Of a stretch of DNA of 64,000 bases, positions 35,192-44,134 are shown one piece after another. Origin of the DNA: SZUA-320 sp963707875 (GTDB lineage Bacteria; Gemmatimonadota; Gemmatimonadetes; Gemmatimonadales; GWC2-71-9). Positions within the stretch are counted from its first letter, which is position 1; each line of letters starts with the position of its first letter. Made by a program: the position numbers and the translations under genes. The stretch covers positions 186,001 to 250,000 of the forward strand of contig CAVPRU010000001.1 in assembly GCA_963707875.1 (NCBI GenBank), read 5' to 3'. The notes under the pieces are model-generated. The model was given only the letters and a program-made list of their open reading frames with translations, was not told the origin of the DNA and searched no databases.

Positions 35192-35892
35192 AGATTGGTA
35201 CCCAGAATCGACAAATAGGCCGTCACCCGGGCGTGGCCCGGGCGGCGCGCCAGGCATTCATGCCACAGGGACCGGGCGGCCTGGGGATCGCCGGCCAGAT
35301 AATGCGCCAACCCCAACGCGGCCCGGGCATCGATGAAGTCGGGATTGGCGGCCAGGATCTGTTCCAGGTGCTCCCGCGCCTCGAGGGCACTCCCCTGTTC
35401 CAGCAGCAGCCGGGAAAGCCGGTACCGAAGGTCGTGAAAGGTGGGTCCCAATTCCACCGCCCGCCGAAACTGAGCGACCGCCTCGGTGAGGTCGCCTGCC
35501 TCGGCGTACGCATCGCCCAGTTCGGCGTGATGATTCGCCAGCCGCGCCGCCACCAGACGAGGATAGCCCGCCACCCGGCCCTGCCCGTGCGTGGCCGCCT
35601 GCCGGAACGCCGCCTCGGCCTCCTCGGTCCGGCCCAGTTCGGAGAGGATGATGCCGCGGTGGATCTGGGCTTCCAGGTACCGCTCATTGAGCACCAGCGC
35701 CCGGTCAAACTCGCGCAGGGCTTCGGTGTGCTGACCGAGGAAGGACCGGCACAGGCCCAGCAGATGATGCACGTCGGCAAAGGCGTGGCCCGCCGCAACC
35801 AGGTCCTCCAGGACGTGGGCGGCTCCATAGTAGTCCTGCAGCGCAAATCGATCGCGCGCCTGGGTCAGCAGATGTTCAACACTTACGTCCAT
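35188..35892 (-). CDS. Soluble TPR protein
   Basis: This 234-residue protein is built almost entirely of TPRs (LGLCRSFLGQHTEALREFDR, AQIHRGIILSELGRTEEAEA, LGDAYAEAGDLTEAVAQFRR, LEQGSALEAREHLEQILAAN). No signal peptide is visible, so it is probably cytoplasmic. It sits between a glycosyltransferase gene (10 bases upstream) and the TPR lipoprotein gene (4-base overlap). No catalytic site is visible and no specific function can be given. Three TPR genes in a row (with the lipoprotein and bamD) suggests duplication or a joint assembly. Confidence 0.75.
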   Translation of the reverse strand: MDVSVEHLLTQARDRFALQDYYGAAHVLEDLVAAGHAFADVHHLLGLCRSFLGQHTEALREFDRALVLNERYLEAQIHRGIILSELGRTEEAEAAFRQAATHGQGRVAGYPRLVAARLANHHAELGDAYAEAGDLTEAVAQFRRAVELGPTFHDLRYRLSRLLLEQGSALEAREHLEQILAANPDFIDARAALGLAHYLAGDPQAARSLWHECLARRPGHARVTAYLSILGTNL

Positions 35893-35902
35893 TGATATCG
35901 TC

Positions 35903-36769
35903 CTAGTCCACCAGTCGAAAATGCTTCCTGGACAGCTCCAGACCGAATGTCCGTTCCATCCACATCATCATCCGGTGCCTTCGTTCCCGGCCGCTGAGCA
36001 GGTACCCGGGATCCGGCTGCCATTCCCGCTCTGCCTCCGAGGCCAGCCACTCCCGGACTACGGCCGGGTGAGACCCGGTGAAGGGTCGGATGACCTGCGG
36101 GTCGATCCGGCCGTACCCGCCAAAGCTCCCGGGCTCCCCACCCCAGTACTGCCCGGTCCCGCTCACCTTCCGCGCCATGCTCGCCGCCGATCGAACATGG
36201 CCGTAATGATAGATCGGGACCCGCACGGTTGCCGCCCTGGGGTACCGACCGCGCAGGTTCGACTCCAGCACCGCGAAGAACAACCCGTCGGGCGAATAGA
36301 CCCGCAACCCATTCCGGACGATCCGTACGGCCTTGCGGTACCACGCCGGACTGTCCGCCACCTGGGACGGGGTTCCGTAGAAGTGAAGGTAGTCGAAGGC
36401 CAGCGCCTCGACTGCGGGACGGTTCAGATGCCGTTCCATCCCCTTCACGACGGCCGGGAGGTCCTGCTCGTGCACCACCTCATCCGCCTCGAGGTAGAAC
36501 GCCCAGTCCCCAGTGCAGTTGAAGTGGGCGATCATCTTCTGCTGAGCGTAGACGAATCCCCGATCCCGCATCCCCTCGTTCCAGACGGAATCCACCACCC
36601 GGACCCGGGGGTCCCCTATCGCCGTCACCCGGTCGCGGGTGGCGTCCTCCCCGGCCCCGACGCAGACGACGAACTCGTCGACGATCGGGAGGATTGAACG
36701 GATCGAGGCCTCGAACGGGTACCCGAGCCCGATCCCGTTTCGGACAAAGGTGAACCCGCTGACCTTCAC
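35903..36769 (-). CDS. Glycosyltransferase, GT2-like
   Basis: This 288-residue protein resembles the short family 2 glycosyltransferases of surface-sugar clusters. It opens KVSGFTFVRNGIGLGYPFEA, contains ILPIVDEFVVCVGAGEDATR and a metal-binding acidic site FYLEADEVVHEQDLP, then a conserved HFYGTPSQV segment and a basic C-terminal region. No membrane helix is present. The start is a GTG at 36769. It follows the nucleotide-sugar dehydrogenase gene by 7 bases, so it probably transfers a sugar made by the neighbouring genes. Donor and acceptor are unknown. Confidence 0.78.
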   Translation of the reverse strand: MKVSGFTFVRNGIGLGYPFEASIRSILPIVDEFVVCVGAGEDATRDRVTAIGDPRVRVVDSVWNEGMRDRGFVYAQQKMIAHFNCTGDWAFYLEADEVVHEQDLPAVVKGMERHLNRPAVEALAFDYLHFYGTPSQVADSPAWYRKAVRIVRNGLRVYSPDGLFFAVLESNLRGRYPRAATVRVPIYHYGHVRSAASMARKVSGTGQYWGGEPGSFGGYGRIDPQVIRPFTGSHPAVVREWLASEAEREWQPDPGYLLSGRERRHRMMMWMERTFGLELSRKHFRLVD

Positions 36770-36776
36770 CGCGGCC

Positions 36777-38066
36777 TCACGCCCGGGTCCGGGCCAGCAC
36801 GTTCCTGGTGTCCACCACCGCCTGGGCGTGGGCCCGGATCAGGTCATAGTCCAGGGCGGTGTGGTCGGTCACCACCATCACACAATCCGCCGCCTGGACT
36901 TCCCCGGCCGTCAACGGGACCGAACTCATCTCATGGCCATCCTCGACGAACCGGGGAACGAACGGATCGTGATACCGCACCGTAGCCCCCTGGGTCTCCA
37001 GCAGCCGGATGATGTCCAGGGCCGGACTCTCCCGGATGTCGTCGATGTCGCGCTTGTAGGCCACCCCGATGACCAGCACCGTGGAACCACGGACCGCCTT
37101 CCCCGCATCGTTCAGCCCCTCCGCCACCTTGCGGACCCAGAACAGGGGCATCTCGGTGTTGAGTTCTCCGGCCAGATCGATGAACCGGGTCTTGTAGTTG
37201 AGGCCCCGCATCTTCCACGCGAGATAGTGCGGATCGATCGGGATGCAGTGGCCCCCGAGCCCCGGTCCGGGAAGGAACTTCATGAACCCAAACGGCTTCG
37301 TGGCGGCCGCCTCGATGACTTCCCAGACGTTGACTCCGAGTTTGTCGCACACGATCGCCATCTCGTTCACCAGCCCGATGTTCACGCTCCGGAAGGTGTT
37401 TTCCAGCAACTTCACCAGCTCGGCCGTCTCGGTGTCCGGTACCGCCACGACCGTCTCGATGGCCGGCTGGTAGAGGGCCGCCACGACCCGGGTGCAGTCG
37501 GCGGTGATCCCGCCCACCACCTTCGGGGTGTTCCGCGTGGTCCACACGAGGTTGCCCGGATCCACCCGTTCGGGGCTGAAGGCCAGAAAGAAGTCCACAC
37601 CCACCCTGAGTCCGGTGGACTCCAGGGCCGGGAGCATGATTTCCCGGGTGGTGCCGGGATACGTGGTGCTCTCCAGGATGATGGCCTGTCCCGGCCGCAG
37701 CGACTGCTTGACCGCCTCGGTGGCCGCCACGATGTAGCTGACGTCGGGGTCCTTGAATTTCGAGAGCGGGGTCGGGACACAGATCGAGATCGCATCGGCC
37801 TCGCGGAGGAGGGCCGCCTCGGTCGTGACGGTGAACCGCCCGGCCGCCAGAATCTCCTGCAGATCGCTGTCGGGGACGTCCTTGATGTGGGACTGTCCGG
37901 CCGCCAGCCCGGTCACCACCTTCGCAGAAATGTCGTAGCCCAGCACTCGGAAGCCGGCCTTGCCGAGCTCGACCGCCAAGGGCAGGCCGACGTACCCCAA
38001 CCCCACGATGCCAAACAGGACGTCGCGGTGCTCGGCCTTCTGGATCAGAACCTCAGCGTGCGACAC
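36777..38066 (-). CDS. UDP-N-acetylhexosamine 6-dehydrogenase (WbpA/WecC type)
   Basis: This is a nucleotide-sugar dehydrogenase that oxidises C6 of a UDP-HexNAc to a uronic acid with two NAD. The 429-residue protein has the Rossmann motif GIVGLGYVGLPLA (from residue 19), CVPTPLSKFKDPD, LAFSPERVDPG, the FMKFLPGPGLGGHCIPIDP active site with Cys274, and a C-terminal domain (VLVIGVAYKRDIDDIRESPA). The length and GPGLGGHCIPIDP form resemble WbpA (UDP-GlcNAc) more than UDP-glucose dehydrogenase. With the aminotransferase and acetyltransferase next door it fits the di-N-acetylated uronic acid pathway. Confidence 0.85.
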   Translation of the reverse strand: MSHAEVLIQKAEHRDVLFGIVGLGYVGLPLAVELGKAGFRVLGYDISAKVVTGLAAGQSHIKDVPDSDLQEILAAGRFTVTTEAALLREADAISICVPTPLSKFKDPDVSYIVAATEAVKQSLRPGQAIILESTTYPGTTREIMLPALESTGLRVGVDFFLAFSPERVDPGNLVWTTRNTPKVVGGITADCTRVVAALYQPAIETVVAVPDTETAELVKLLENTFRSVNIGLVNEMAIVCDKLGVNVWEVIEAAATKPFGFMKFLPGPGLGGHCIPIDPHYLAWKMRGLNYKTRFIDLAGELNTEMPLFWVRKVAEGLNDAGKAVRGSTVLVIGVAYKRDIDDIRESPALDIIRLLETQGATVRYHDPFVPRFVEDGHEMSSVPLTAGEVQAADCVMVVTDHTALDYDLIRAHAQAVVDTRNVLARTRA

Positions 38067-38088
38067 TTGGTCTCCTCAGGAAGCACAG

Positions 38089-39210
38089 TCAGCGGCCGGC
38101 ATAGAAGGCCCGGATCGAATCGATCACCCAATCCTGCTGATCGTCCGTCAGCTCCGGGTACACCGGGAGGGACAGGACCTGGTCCATCGCGCGCTCGGAC
38201 TCCGGCAATCGACCCCGGGCGTACCCGAGATGCGCGAAGCACGGCTGGAGGTGGAGCGGGACCGGGTAATAGACCGCCGACCCGATCCCCCGCTCGCGGA
38301 GATGCGCCTGGAGCGCATCGCGTCGCTCCGCCCGAACCGTGTACTGATGGAAGATGTGCTCGTTCGCCGGATCGGTCCCCGGAATCCGGATCCCCGCCAG
38401 GTCCGCCAGCCCGATGGCGTAGCGGGCCGCTCGGCCCCGCCGGGCCGCGCTCCATCCAGCCAGGTAGGGGAGCTTGGCGAGGAGCACGGCCGCCTGGAGC
38501 GAATCCAGCCTGCTGTTAGTCCCGATCTCATCGTGGTGGTATTGCTTGGCGCCCCCATGGAGCCGAAGTCGGGCCAGCCGCCCCGCAGTCGGAGGGTCTG
38601 AGGTCACGATCATTCCCCCGTCCCCATACCCGCCGAGGTTCTTGGTGGGAAAGAACGAGAAGGTACCGACCCAGCCCAGCTCGCCCGCCATCCGCCATTG
38701 GTCGCCGACCCGCCGTCGGGCTCCGATGGCCTGGGCGGCGTCCTCGATGACCGGGATACCATGGCGTTCCGCCAGCGCCAGGATCGCCTCGATCGGGGCC
38801 ATCTGACCGAACAGATGGACCACCACGATCGCTCTGGTCCGCGGGCTGATCACCGCCTCGACCGCCGCGGGCACGAGATTGAAGGTCACCGGGTCGATGT
38901 CGACAAAGACCGGGGTGCCCCCGGCGTTGGCGACAGCGCCGGCGCTGGCGAAAAAGGTGAAGGCCGGGACGATGACCTCGTCCCCCGGCTGCAACCCCAG
39001 GGCCTTGAGCGGCAGCAACAGTGCGTCGGTCCCAGAGGCACAGGTGATTCCGTGGCTGGTCCGGCACAACTCCGCCACCGCGGCCTCCAGGACGGCGATT
39101 TCAGGTCCCATGATGAACTGCTGCCGGTCGATGACCGAGGTCACGGCCGCCATCACCTCATCACGAATCGCCCGGTGCTGCGGGATCAGGTCCAGCAGGG
39201 GGACGTGCAA
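38089..39210 (-). CDS. DegT/DnrJ/EryC1-family sugar aminotransferase
   Basis: This is a PLP-dependent enzyme that transaminates a keto-nucleotide-sugar, here perhaps UDP-3-keto-GlcNAcA (WbpE-like). The TTG at 39210 has GGAG six bases upstream and yields 373 residues starting HVPLLDLIPQHRAI, the usual family start; an ATG at 39264 has no ribosome site. Motifs include FIMGPEIAVLE, ASGTDALLLPLKALG, VIEDAAQAIGA and SFFPTKNLGGYGDGG, in which Lys190 binds PLP. It lies between the dehydrogenase and acetyltransferase genes. A weak promoter may lie 95-120 bases upstream. Confidence 0.88.
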   Translation of the reverse strand: MHVPLLDLIPQHRAIRDEVMAAVTSVIDRQQFIMGPEIAVLEAAVAELCRTSHGITCASGTDALLLPLKALGLQPGDEVIVPAFTFFASAGAVANAGGTPVFVDIDPVTFNLVPAAVEAVISPRTRAIVVVHLFGQMAPIEAILALAERHGIPVIEDAAQAIGARRRVGDQWRMAGELGWVGTFSFFPTKNLGGYGDGGMIVTSDPPTAGRLARLRLHGGAKQYHHDEIGTNSRLDSLQAAVLLAKLPYLAGWSAARRGRAARYAIGLADLAGIRIPGTDPANEHIFHQYTVRAERRDALQAHLRERGIGSAVYYPVPLHLQPCFAHLGYARGRLPESERAMDQVLSLPVYPELTDDQQDWVIDSIRAFYAGR

Positions 39211-39305
39211 GTGCGCTCCAGTCGAAGAACCAACAACTCCACAACGGCGCTCGCCCGGGCGCATCCCGGAGTCGGTCGGGCGCCGCGGGCGAGAAACCGC
39301 AAGCC

Positions 39306-39334
39306 ATTAGAACAGAAAAAGTTACCTATTCGAA
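39306..39334 (-). promoter_or_regulatory. Weak promoter-like site before the DegT aminotransferase gene
   Basis: On the minus strand TCTAAT (39311-39306, 5 of 6 to the -10 consensus) is preceded after 17 bases by TTCGAA (39334-39329, 3 of 6). It lies in the 133-base gap after the acetyltransferase gene. Without it, that gap holds nothing else I can support. Confidence 0.3.
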
Positions 39335-39343
39335 CCGAGGGAA

Positions 39344-39913
39344 TCAACGGGGCCGGAGCCCGGCCGTATCCTCCTGGTAGCCGGCTCCGCAAGCCCCGCA
39401 GGTCACCACCCCACCGACCTCCGCCAGCCGGACCCCGCAGGCACAGATCCAGCCGGCCCGTCGGGCCGGTACCCCCAGCATCAGGCCATAGGCGGGGACG
39501 TCCCTGGTGACGACCGCCCCGGCTCCGATGAAGCTGTAAGCCCCTAGAGTGACCCCGCAGACGATGGTGGCGTTGGCGCCGATGGTGGCCCCCCGCCGGA
39601 CCAGGGTGCGTTGGTATTCGTCCTTCCGGGAGACCTGGCTTCTGGGGTTGATCACATTGGTGAAGACGCAACTGGGGCCACAGAAGACGTCGTCCTCCAG
39701 TTCCACCCCCTGATAGATCGAGACGTTGTTCTGGATCTTCACGTTGCGGCCGATCCGGGTGCCCGGCATGACCACCACATTCTGGCCCAGACTGCAGCCC
39801 TCGCCAATGACCGCCCCAGGCATCACGTGGCAGAAATGCCAGATCCGGGTCCCGGCGCCCACCACCGCGCCTTCGTCGACATAGGCAGACTCATGCACCA
39901 GGCCGTTATCCAT
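39344..39913 (-). CDS. Hexapeptide-repeat N-acetyltransferase (WbpD/WlbB type) with C-terminal zinc-ribbon-like cysteines
   Basis: This is a left-handed beta-helix acetyltransferase. The ATG at 39913 has AAGGAGG nine bases upstream, overlaps murB by 8 bases and gives 189 residues. Hexapeptide repeats run through most of the protein (VVGAGTRIWHFCHVMPGAVI, NVVVMPGTRIGRNVKIQNNV, GAYSFIGAGAVVTRDVPAYG). The end has CACGVRLAEVGGVVTCGACG, a CxC...CxxC zinc-ribbon-like tail seen in WlbB-like enzymes. With the dehydrogenase and aminotransferase it fits acetylation of UDP-2-acetamido-3-amino-glucuronate. The exact substrate is inferred from neighbours. Confidence 0.85.
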   Translation of the reverse strand: MDNGLVHESAYVDEGAVVGAGTRIWHFCHVMPGAVIGEGCSLGQNVVVMPGTRIGRNVKIQNNVSIYQGVELEDDVFCGPSCVFTNVINPRSQVSRKDEYQRTLVRRGATIGANATIVCGVTLGAYSFIGAGAVVTRDVPAYGLMLGVPARRAGWICACGVRLAEVGGVVTCGACGAGYQEDTAGLRPR

Positions 39914-40877
39914 CGGTCGCTCCCTCCTTGAGCCAGTCACCCGCGGGACCGATCACCTTGACCTCCGGATCGAGCCCGACCCCGAAACGCTGCCGCACCG
40001 CGTCCTGCACCTCGGCCATCAACCGGCGCACATCCCCCGCGCTCCCCGACCCGGTATTGACGAAGTAGTTGGCGTGCATCGGTGAAACCTCCACCCCACC
40101 CACCCGGCGCCCCTTGAGACCGGTGGCCTCGATCAGCTGTCCGGCGGTCCGCAGGTCCGGCCCGGGTGGATCCCCGACCCACTCGGGGTTCTTGAAGACG
40201 CTCCCACAGCACGGCTGGTTGAAGGGGGTCTGCTCCTGCCGCCAGGTGAGCAGTCGCCGCAGCTCCACCGCCAATTCGGCCGGGTCCCCCGGGGTGAGGG
40301 CAACCTCCACTTCGGTCACCATCCGGTCGCCGAGCCCACTCCGGCGATACCGGAAGGGAATCGCCTCGGACGACAGCTCCTCCACCGTCCCGGTCCGATC
40401 TACCACCCAGACCCGCCGCACTACATCGGCCCACTGCCCTCCATGGCAACCGGCGTTCATGTAGACACCGCCCCCCACCGTTCCCGGCACCCCGACCATC
40501 ATCTGGAGCCCGCTCCAACCCGCCTCGGCGGTCCGTCGAGCGACCATCGGGGCCGGCATTCCCGCTCCCAGCCGCCAGACCTCCTGGTCGGCCCGCCACC
40601 GGTCGAGCCCCTTGCCAAGCCGGACCACCAGGGCCGCCATCCCCGCGTCGGGCAGCAGCACGTTGGACCCCAACCCGAGGGCGAACACCGGGAGCCCGAG
40701 CTGGGCCGCTTCCCCGAGTCCGACCGACAGGTCCTCCGGATCGGCCGGGTGGAAGACGGTGGCGGGCCCCCCGATCCGATAGCTGCAGAGCCGGGCCAGC
40801 GGCTCCGTTTCCATCACCCGCCCGCGCACTCGCTCCCGCAGCGCGGCGGCGAGTCGAGGGTCCCGGGCGTCGGTCAC
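39906..40877 (-). CDS. murB: UDP-N-acetylenolpyruvoylglucosamine reductase
   Basis: MurB is the FAD enzyme that makes UDP-MurNAc for peptidoglycan. The GTG at 40877 makes a GTGA overlap with the carB stop and gives 323 residues; a start at 40916 adds an unconserved tail. Motifs are FAD-binding ALGLGSNVLL (about 66-75), VPGTVGGGVYMNAG (130-143), FRYRRSGLGD, and the catalytic CCGSVFKNP with Ser226, plus VSPMHANYFVNTGSGSAGDV. It sits between carB and the hexapeptide acetyltransferase, not in a division and cell wall cluster, which is less usual. Confidence 0.94.
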   Translation of the reverse strand: MTDARDPRLAAALRERVRGRVMETEPLARLCSYRIGGPATVFHPADPEDLSVGLGEAAQLGLPVFALGLGSNVLLPDAGMAALVVRLGKGLDRWRADQEVWRLGAGMPAPMVARRTAEAGWSGLQMMVGVPGTVGGGVYMNAGCHGGQWADVVRRVWVVDRTGTVEELSSEAIPFRYRRSGLGDRMVTEVEVALTPGDPAELAVELRRLLTWRQEQTPFNQPCCGSVFKNPEWVGDPPGPDLRTAGQLIEATGLKGRRVGGVEVSPMHANYFVNTGSGSAGDVRRLMAEVQDAVRQRFGVGLDPEVKVIGPAGDWLKEGATDG

Positions 40878-43800
40878 GCCAGTTCCGCCTGGAGAGCCCG
40901 GGCCAGTTCGTGCCACTCCTGCAGCGAGCGCACCTCGCCGGCTCGGCTCCGCAGCGCGATGATGGCGTCACACGCGGCAGAGGCCGCCGACATGGTGGTG
41001 GTGTACGGCACCCCGCGTTGCAGCGCCGCGCGCCGCAGGGTGTAGTCATCCCGCTGGGTGAGCTTGCCGAGCGGGGTGTTGATGAGCAGCTGGACCTGGT
41101 TCGACAGCACCAGGTCCACCGTGTTGGGTCGCCCCTCGTACACCTTGAGCACCGTCTCGGTGGGAATCCCGCGGGCCTTCAGGTACCGCGCCGTGCCGCC
41201 GGTGGCCAGGATGCGAAAGCCCATCTCGTGGAACCGTCGGATGATGGGGAGCACGGTCGGTTTGTCATTGTCGTTGACGGTGACGCAGATCGCCCCCGCC
41301 AGGGGAAGCGCGCCGTCGGCACTCGCCTGGGCCTTGGCGAAGGCCATTCCGAAGGAGTCGGCGATTCCCATCACCTCGCCGGTCGACCGCATTTCTGGTC
41401 CCAGAATCAGGTCCACGCCGGGCAGTTTGCTGAAGGGGAAGACCGCCTCCTTCACCGCCACGTAGGGATGCAGGATGTCGTCCGACACCCCGAGTTCGTC
41501 GAGCGTCTTCCCCACCATCACCGCGGCGGCGAGTTTGGCCAGCGGCACCCCGGTCGTCTTGGAGACGAACGGCACGGTCCGGGACGCCCGGGGATTGACC
41601 TCGAGCACGTAGACCACCCCGTGCTTGATGGCGAACTGGACATTGAGCAGGCCGACCACCCCGAGCCGCAGCGCAAACGCCTTGGTGTGGCGCTTCATCA
41701 CCTCGACCTGTTCTTCGGTGATCAGGTAGGGTGGCATCACACAGGCCGAGTCCCCGGAGTGGATGCCGGCGTCCTCGATGTGCTGCATGACGCCGCCGAC
41801 CACCGCCCGGGTGCCGTCACAGATCGCGTCGACGTCGGCCTCGAAGGCATCCTCCAGAAAGTGATCGATCAGGACCGGATGACCGGGAGCCGCCCGGGTC
41901 GCCTCCCCGAAGAACTGGATCAGCGACTCCTGGTCATAGACGATCTGCATCGCCCGGCCTCCCAGGACGTAGCTCGGCCGGATCAGCGCGGGGTAGCCGA
42001 TGGTCTGGGCCACGGCGATGGCCTCCTCCAGGGTCCGCGCGGTCCCCGCCGGTGGCTGCCGCACTCCCAGCTCCCGGGTGATCAGGTCGAACCGGCCGCG
42101 GTCCTCCGCCAGGTCGATCGCTTCCGGTGAAGTGCCCAGAATCGGTACCCCGGCGGCTTCCAGCCCCTTGGCCAGCCGGAGCGGGGTCTGGCCGCCCAGT
42201 TGGACCACCACCCCCATCGGGCGCTCGACATGGACAATCTCGAGGACATCCTCCAAGGTGAGCGGCTCGAAGTACAGGGTGTCGGAAATGTCGTAGTCGG
42301 TAGAGACGGTCTCCGGGTTGGAGTTGACCATCACCGCCCGGTACCCCATCTCCCGAAAGGCCAGCACGGCGCGCACACAGCAGTAGTCGAATTCGACGCC
42401 CTGCCCGATCCGGTTGGGCCCACTGCCCAGAATGATGACCGTCGGCCGGTCGCTCCGAGGACTCTCATCCTCCTCGTCATAGCTGCTGTAGTAGTACGGC
42501 GTGGCGGATGGAAACTCGCCGGCGCAGGTATCGACCACCTTGAAACCCGGTCGAATGCCGAGCGCCCAGCGCCGTTCCCGGACACCCGTTTCCGAGACCC
42601 CGCGCAGGTCAGCCAGCTGCTGGTCGGAGAACCCCATCCGCTTCATCCCTCGGAGCTGGGCGTGCTCGGCGGCCTCGTCGGGAGGCTTCGTCGCCGCAAA
42701 TTCGGCCTCGGCCAGGCACAGCTCGGCCAGCTGTTCCAGGAACCAGGGATCGATCCCGGTGCGCTCGTGGATCTCCAGCACCGTCATCCCGCCCAGCAGC
42801 GCCCGCTTGACCTGGAACGGCCGCTCGGGGGTGGGTGTCCCCAGCGCACCCCGGATCGCCTCGAGACTCGGGTCCAGCAGTCGGTCGTCGGCCGGGGTCT
42901 CCCCGATGGTCCACCCGGGGCGGCCGATCTCCAGCCCCCGGAACCCCTTCTGGAAGGCCTCCTTGAAGGTCCGCCCGATCGCCATCACTTCTCCCACCGA
43001 TTTCATCTGGGTGGTGAGTCGGTGATCGGCGGTCGGGAACTTCTCGAAGGCAAACCGGGGGATCTTCACGACCACATAGTCCAGGACCGGCTCGAATGAC
43101 GCCGGGGTGGTCTTGGTGATGTCGTTGGGCAACTCGTCCAGGGTATAGCCTACCGCGACCAGGGCCCCGATCCGGGCGATCGGGAAGCCGGTCGCCTTGG
43201 AGGCCAGCGCCGACGAGCGGGACACCCGGGGATTCATCTCGATCACCAGCTGCTCGCCGGTCGCCGGGTCGACCGCGAACTGGATGTTGCAGCCACCGGC
43301 CGCCACCCCGACCTCCCGGATGATCTGGCAGGAAGCGTCCCGCATCGCCTGGTATTCCCGATCGGTCAGGGTCATCGCCGGCGCCACGGTCACCGAGTCG
43401 CCGGTGTGCACCCCCATCGGGTCGATGTTCTCGATGGAGCAGACGATGACCACGTTGTCAGCGCCGTCCCGCATCACTTCCAGCTCGTATTCCTTCCAGC
43501 CGATGATGCTCCGCTCCACCAGCACCGACCCCACCGGTGAGGCCTCGAGTCCGCGCCGGAGCATCGACTCGAACTCCTCCTGGTTGTAGGCGATCCCGCC
43601 ACCGGTGCCCCCCAGCGTGAAGGACGGCCGGAGGATCGACGGATACCCGGTTTCCGCCACCGCGGCGAGGCCTTCGTCGACCGAGTGCACGGTCCGGCCC
43701 TGCGGGGTCCTGAGCCCGATCCGCGCCATCGCCTGGCCGAACTCCTCCCGGTCCTCGGCAACCCGAATGGCCCGCTCGTTGGCCCCGATCAACTCCACTC

Positions 43801-44134
43801 CGTACTTGGCCAGCACCCCGTTCCGCTCAAGCGTCATGGCCACATTGAGCGCGGTCTGTCCGCCCATCGTCGGCAGCAGGGCGTCGGGCCGCTCTCGCTC
43901 GATGATCTTCTCGACCCATTCGGCGGTTACCGGCTCGATGTAGGTCCGATCCGCCAGTTCGGGATCGGTCATGATCGTGGCGGGATTGGAGTTGACCAGG
44001 ATCACCCGGTAGCCTTCCTCCCGGAGGGCCCGCACCGCCTGGGTACCCGAGTAGTCGAACTCTGCGCCCTGCCCGATGACGATCGGGCCGGACCCAATGA
44101 GCAGGATGGATTTGAGGTCAGTCCGTTTGGGCAT
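40874..44134 (-). CDS. carB: Carbamoyl-phosphate synthase large subunit
   Basis: CarB makes carbamoyl phosphate for pyrimidines and arginine from bicarbonate, ammonia and two ATP. The ATG at 44134 gives 1086 residues, the usual size, with two ATP-grasp halves (LKSILLIGSGPIVIGQGAEF and TVIILGSGPNRIGQGVEFDY begin each) and a C-terminal MGS-like allosteric domain (GFRILATGGTARYLKARGIP). A start at 44209 would add an unconserved tail inside rmd. It overlaps rmd by 17 bases and murB by 4. CarA is not in the window. Confidence 0.96.
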   Translation of the reverse strand: MPKRTDLKSILLIGSGPIVIGQGAEFDYSGTQAVRALREEGYRVILVNSNPATIMTDPELADRTYIEPVTAEWVEKIIERERPDALLPTMGGQTALNVAMTLERNGVLAKYGVELIGANERAIRVAEDREEFGQAMARIGLRTPQGRTVHSVDEGLAAVAETGYPSILRPSFTLGGTGGGIAYNQEEFESMLRRGLEASPVGSVLVERSIIGWKEYELEVMRDGADNVVIVCSIENIDPMGVHTGDSVTVAPAMTLTDREYQAMRDASCQIIREVGVAAGGCNIQFAVDPATGEQLVIEMNPRVSRSSALASKATGFPIARIGALVAVGYTLDELPNDITKTTPASFEPVLDYVVVKIPRFAFEKFPTADHRLTTQMKSVGEVMAIGRTFKEAFQKGFRGLEIGRPGWTIGETPADDRLLDPSLEAIRGALGTPTPERPFQVKRALLGGMTVLEIHERTGIDPWFLEQLAELCLAEAEFAATKPPDEAAEHAQLRGMKRMGFSDQQLADLRGVSETGVRERRWALGIRPGFKVVDTCAGEFPSATPYYYSSYDEEDESPRSDRPTVIILGSGPNRIGQGVEFDYCCVRAVLAFREMGYRAVMVNSNPETVSTDYDISDTLYFEPLTLEDVLEIVHVERPMGVVVQLGGQTPLRLAKGLEAAGVPILGTSPEAIDLAEDRGRFDLITRELGVRQPPAGTARTLEEAIAVAQTIGYPALIRPSYVLGGRAMQIVYDQESLIQFFGEATRAAPGHPVLIDHFLEDAFEADVDAICDGTRAVVGGVMQHIEDAGIHSGDSACVMPPYLITEEQVEVMKRHTKAFALRLGVVGLLNVQFAIKHGVVYVLEVNPRASRTVPFVSKTTGVPLAKLAAAVMVGKTLDELGVSDDILHPYVAVKEAVFPFSKLPGVDLILGPEMRSTGEVMGIADSFGMAFAKAQASADGALPLAGAICVTVNDNDKPTVLPIIRRFHEMGFRILATGGTARYLKARGIPTETVLKVYEGRPNTVDLVLSNQVQLLINTPLGKLTQRDDYTLRRAALQRGVPYTTTMSAASAACDAIIALRSRAGEVRSLQEWHELARALQAELA

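Noticed and set aside
39186..39671. A frame across the gap between the aminotransferase and acetyltransferase genes
   Set aside because: The composition is low-complexity and antisense-like, and both flanking genes have clear ends in other frames. The gap holds at most a weak promoter.
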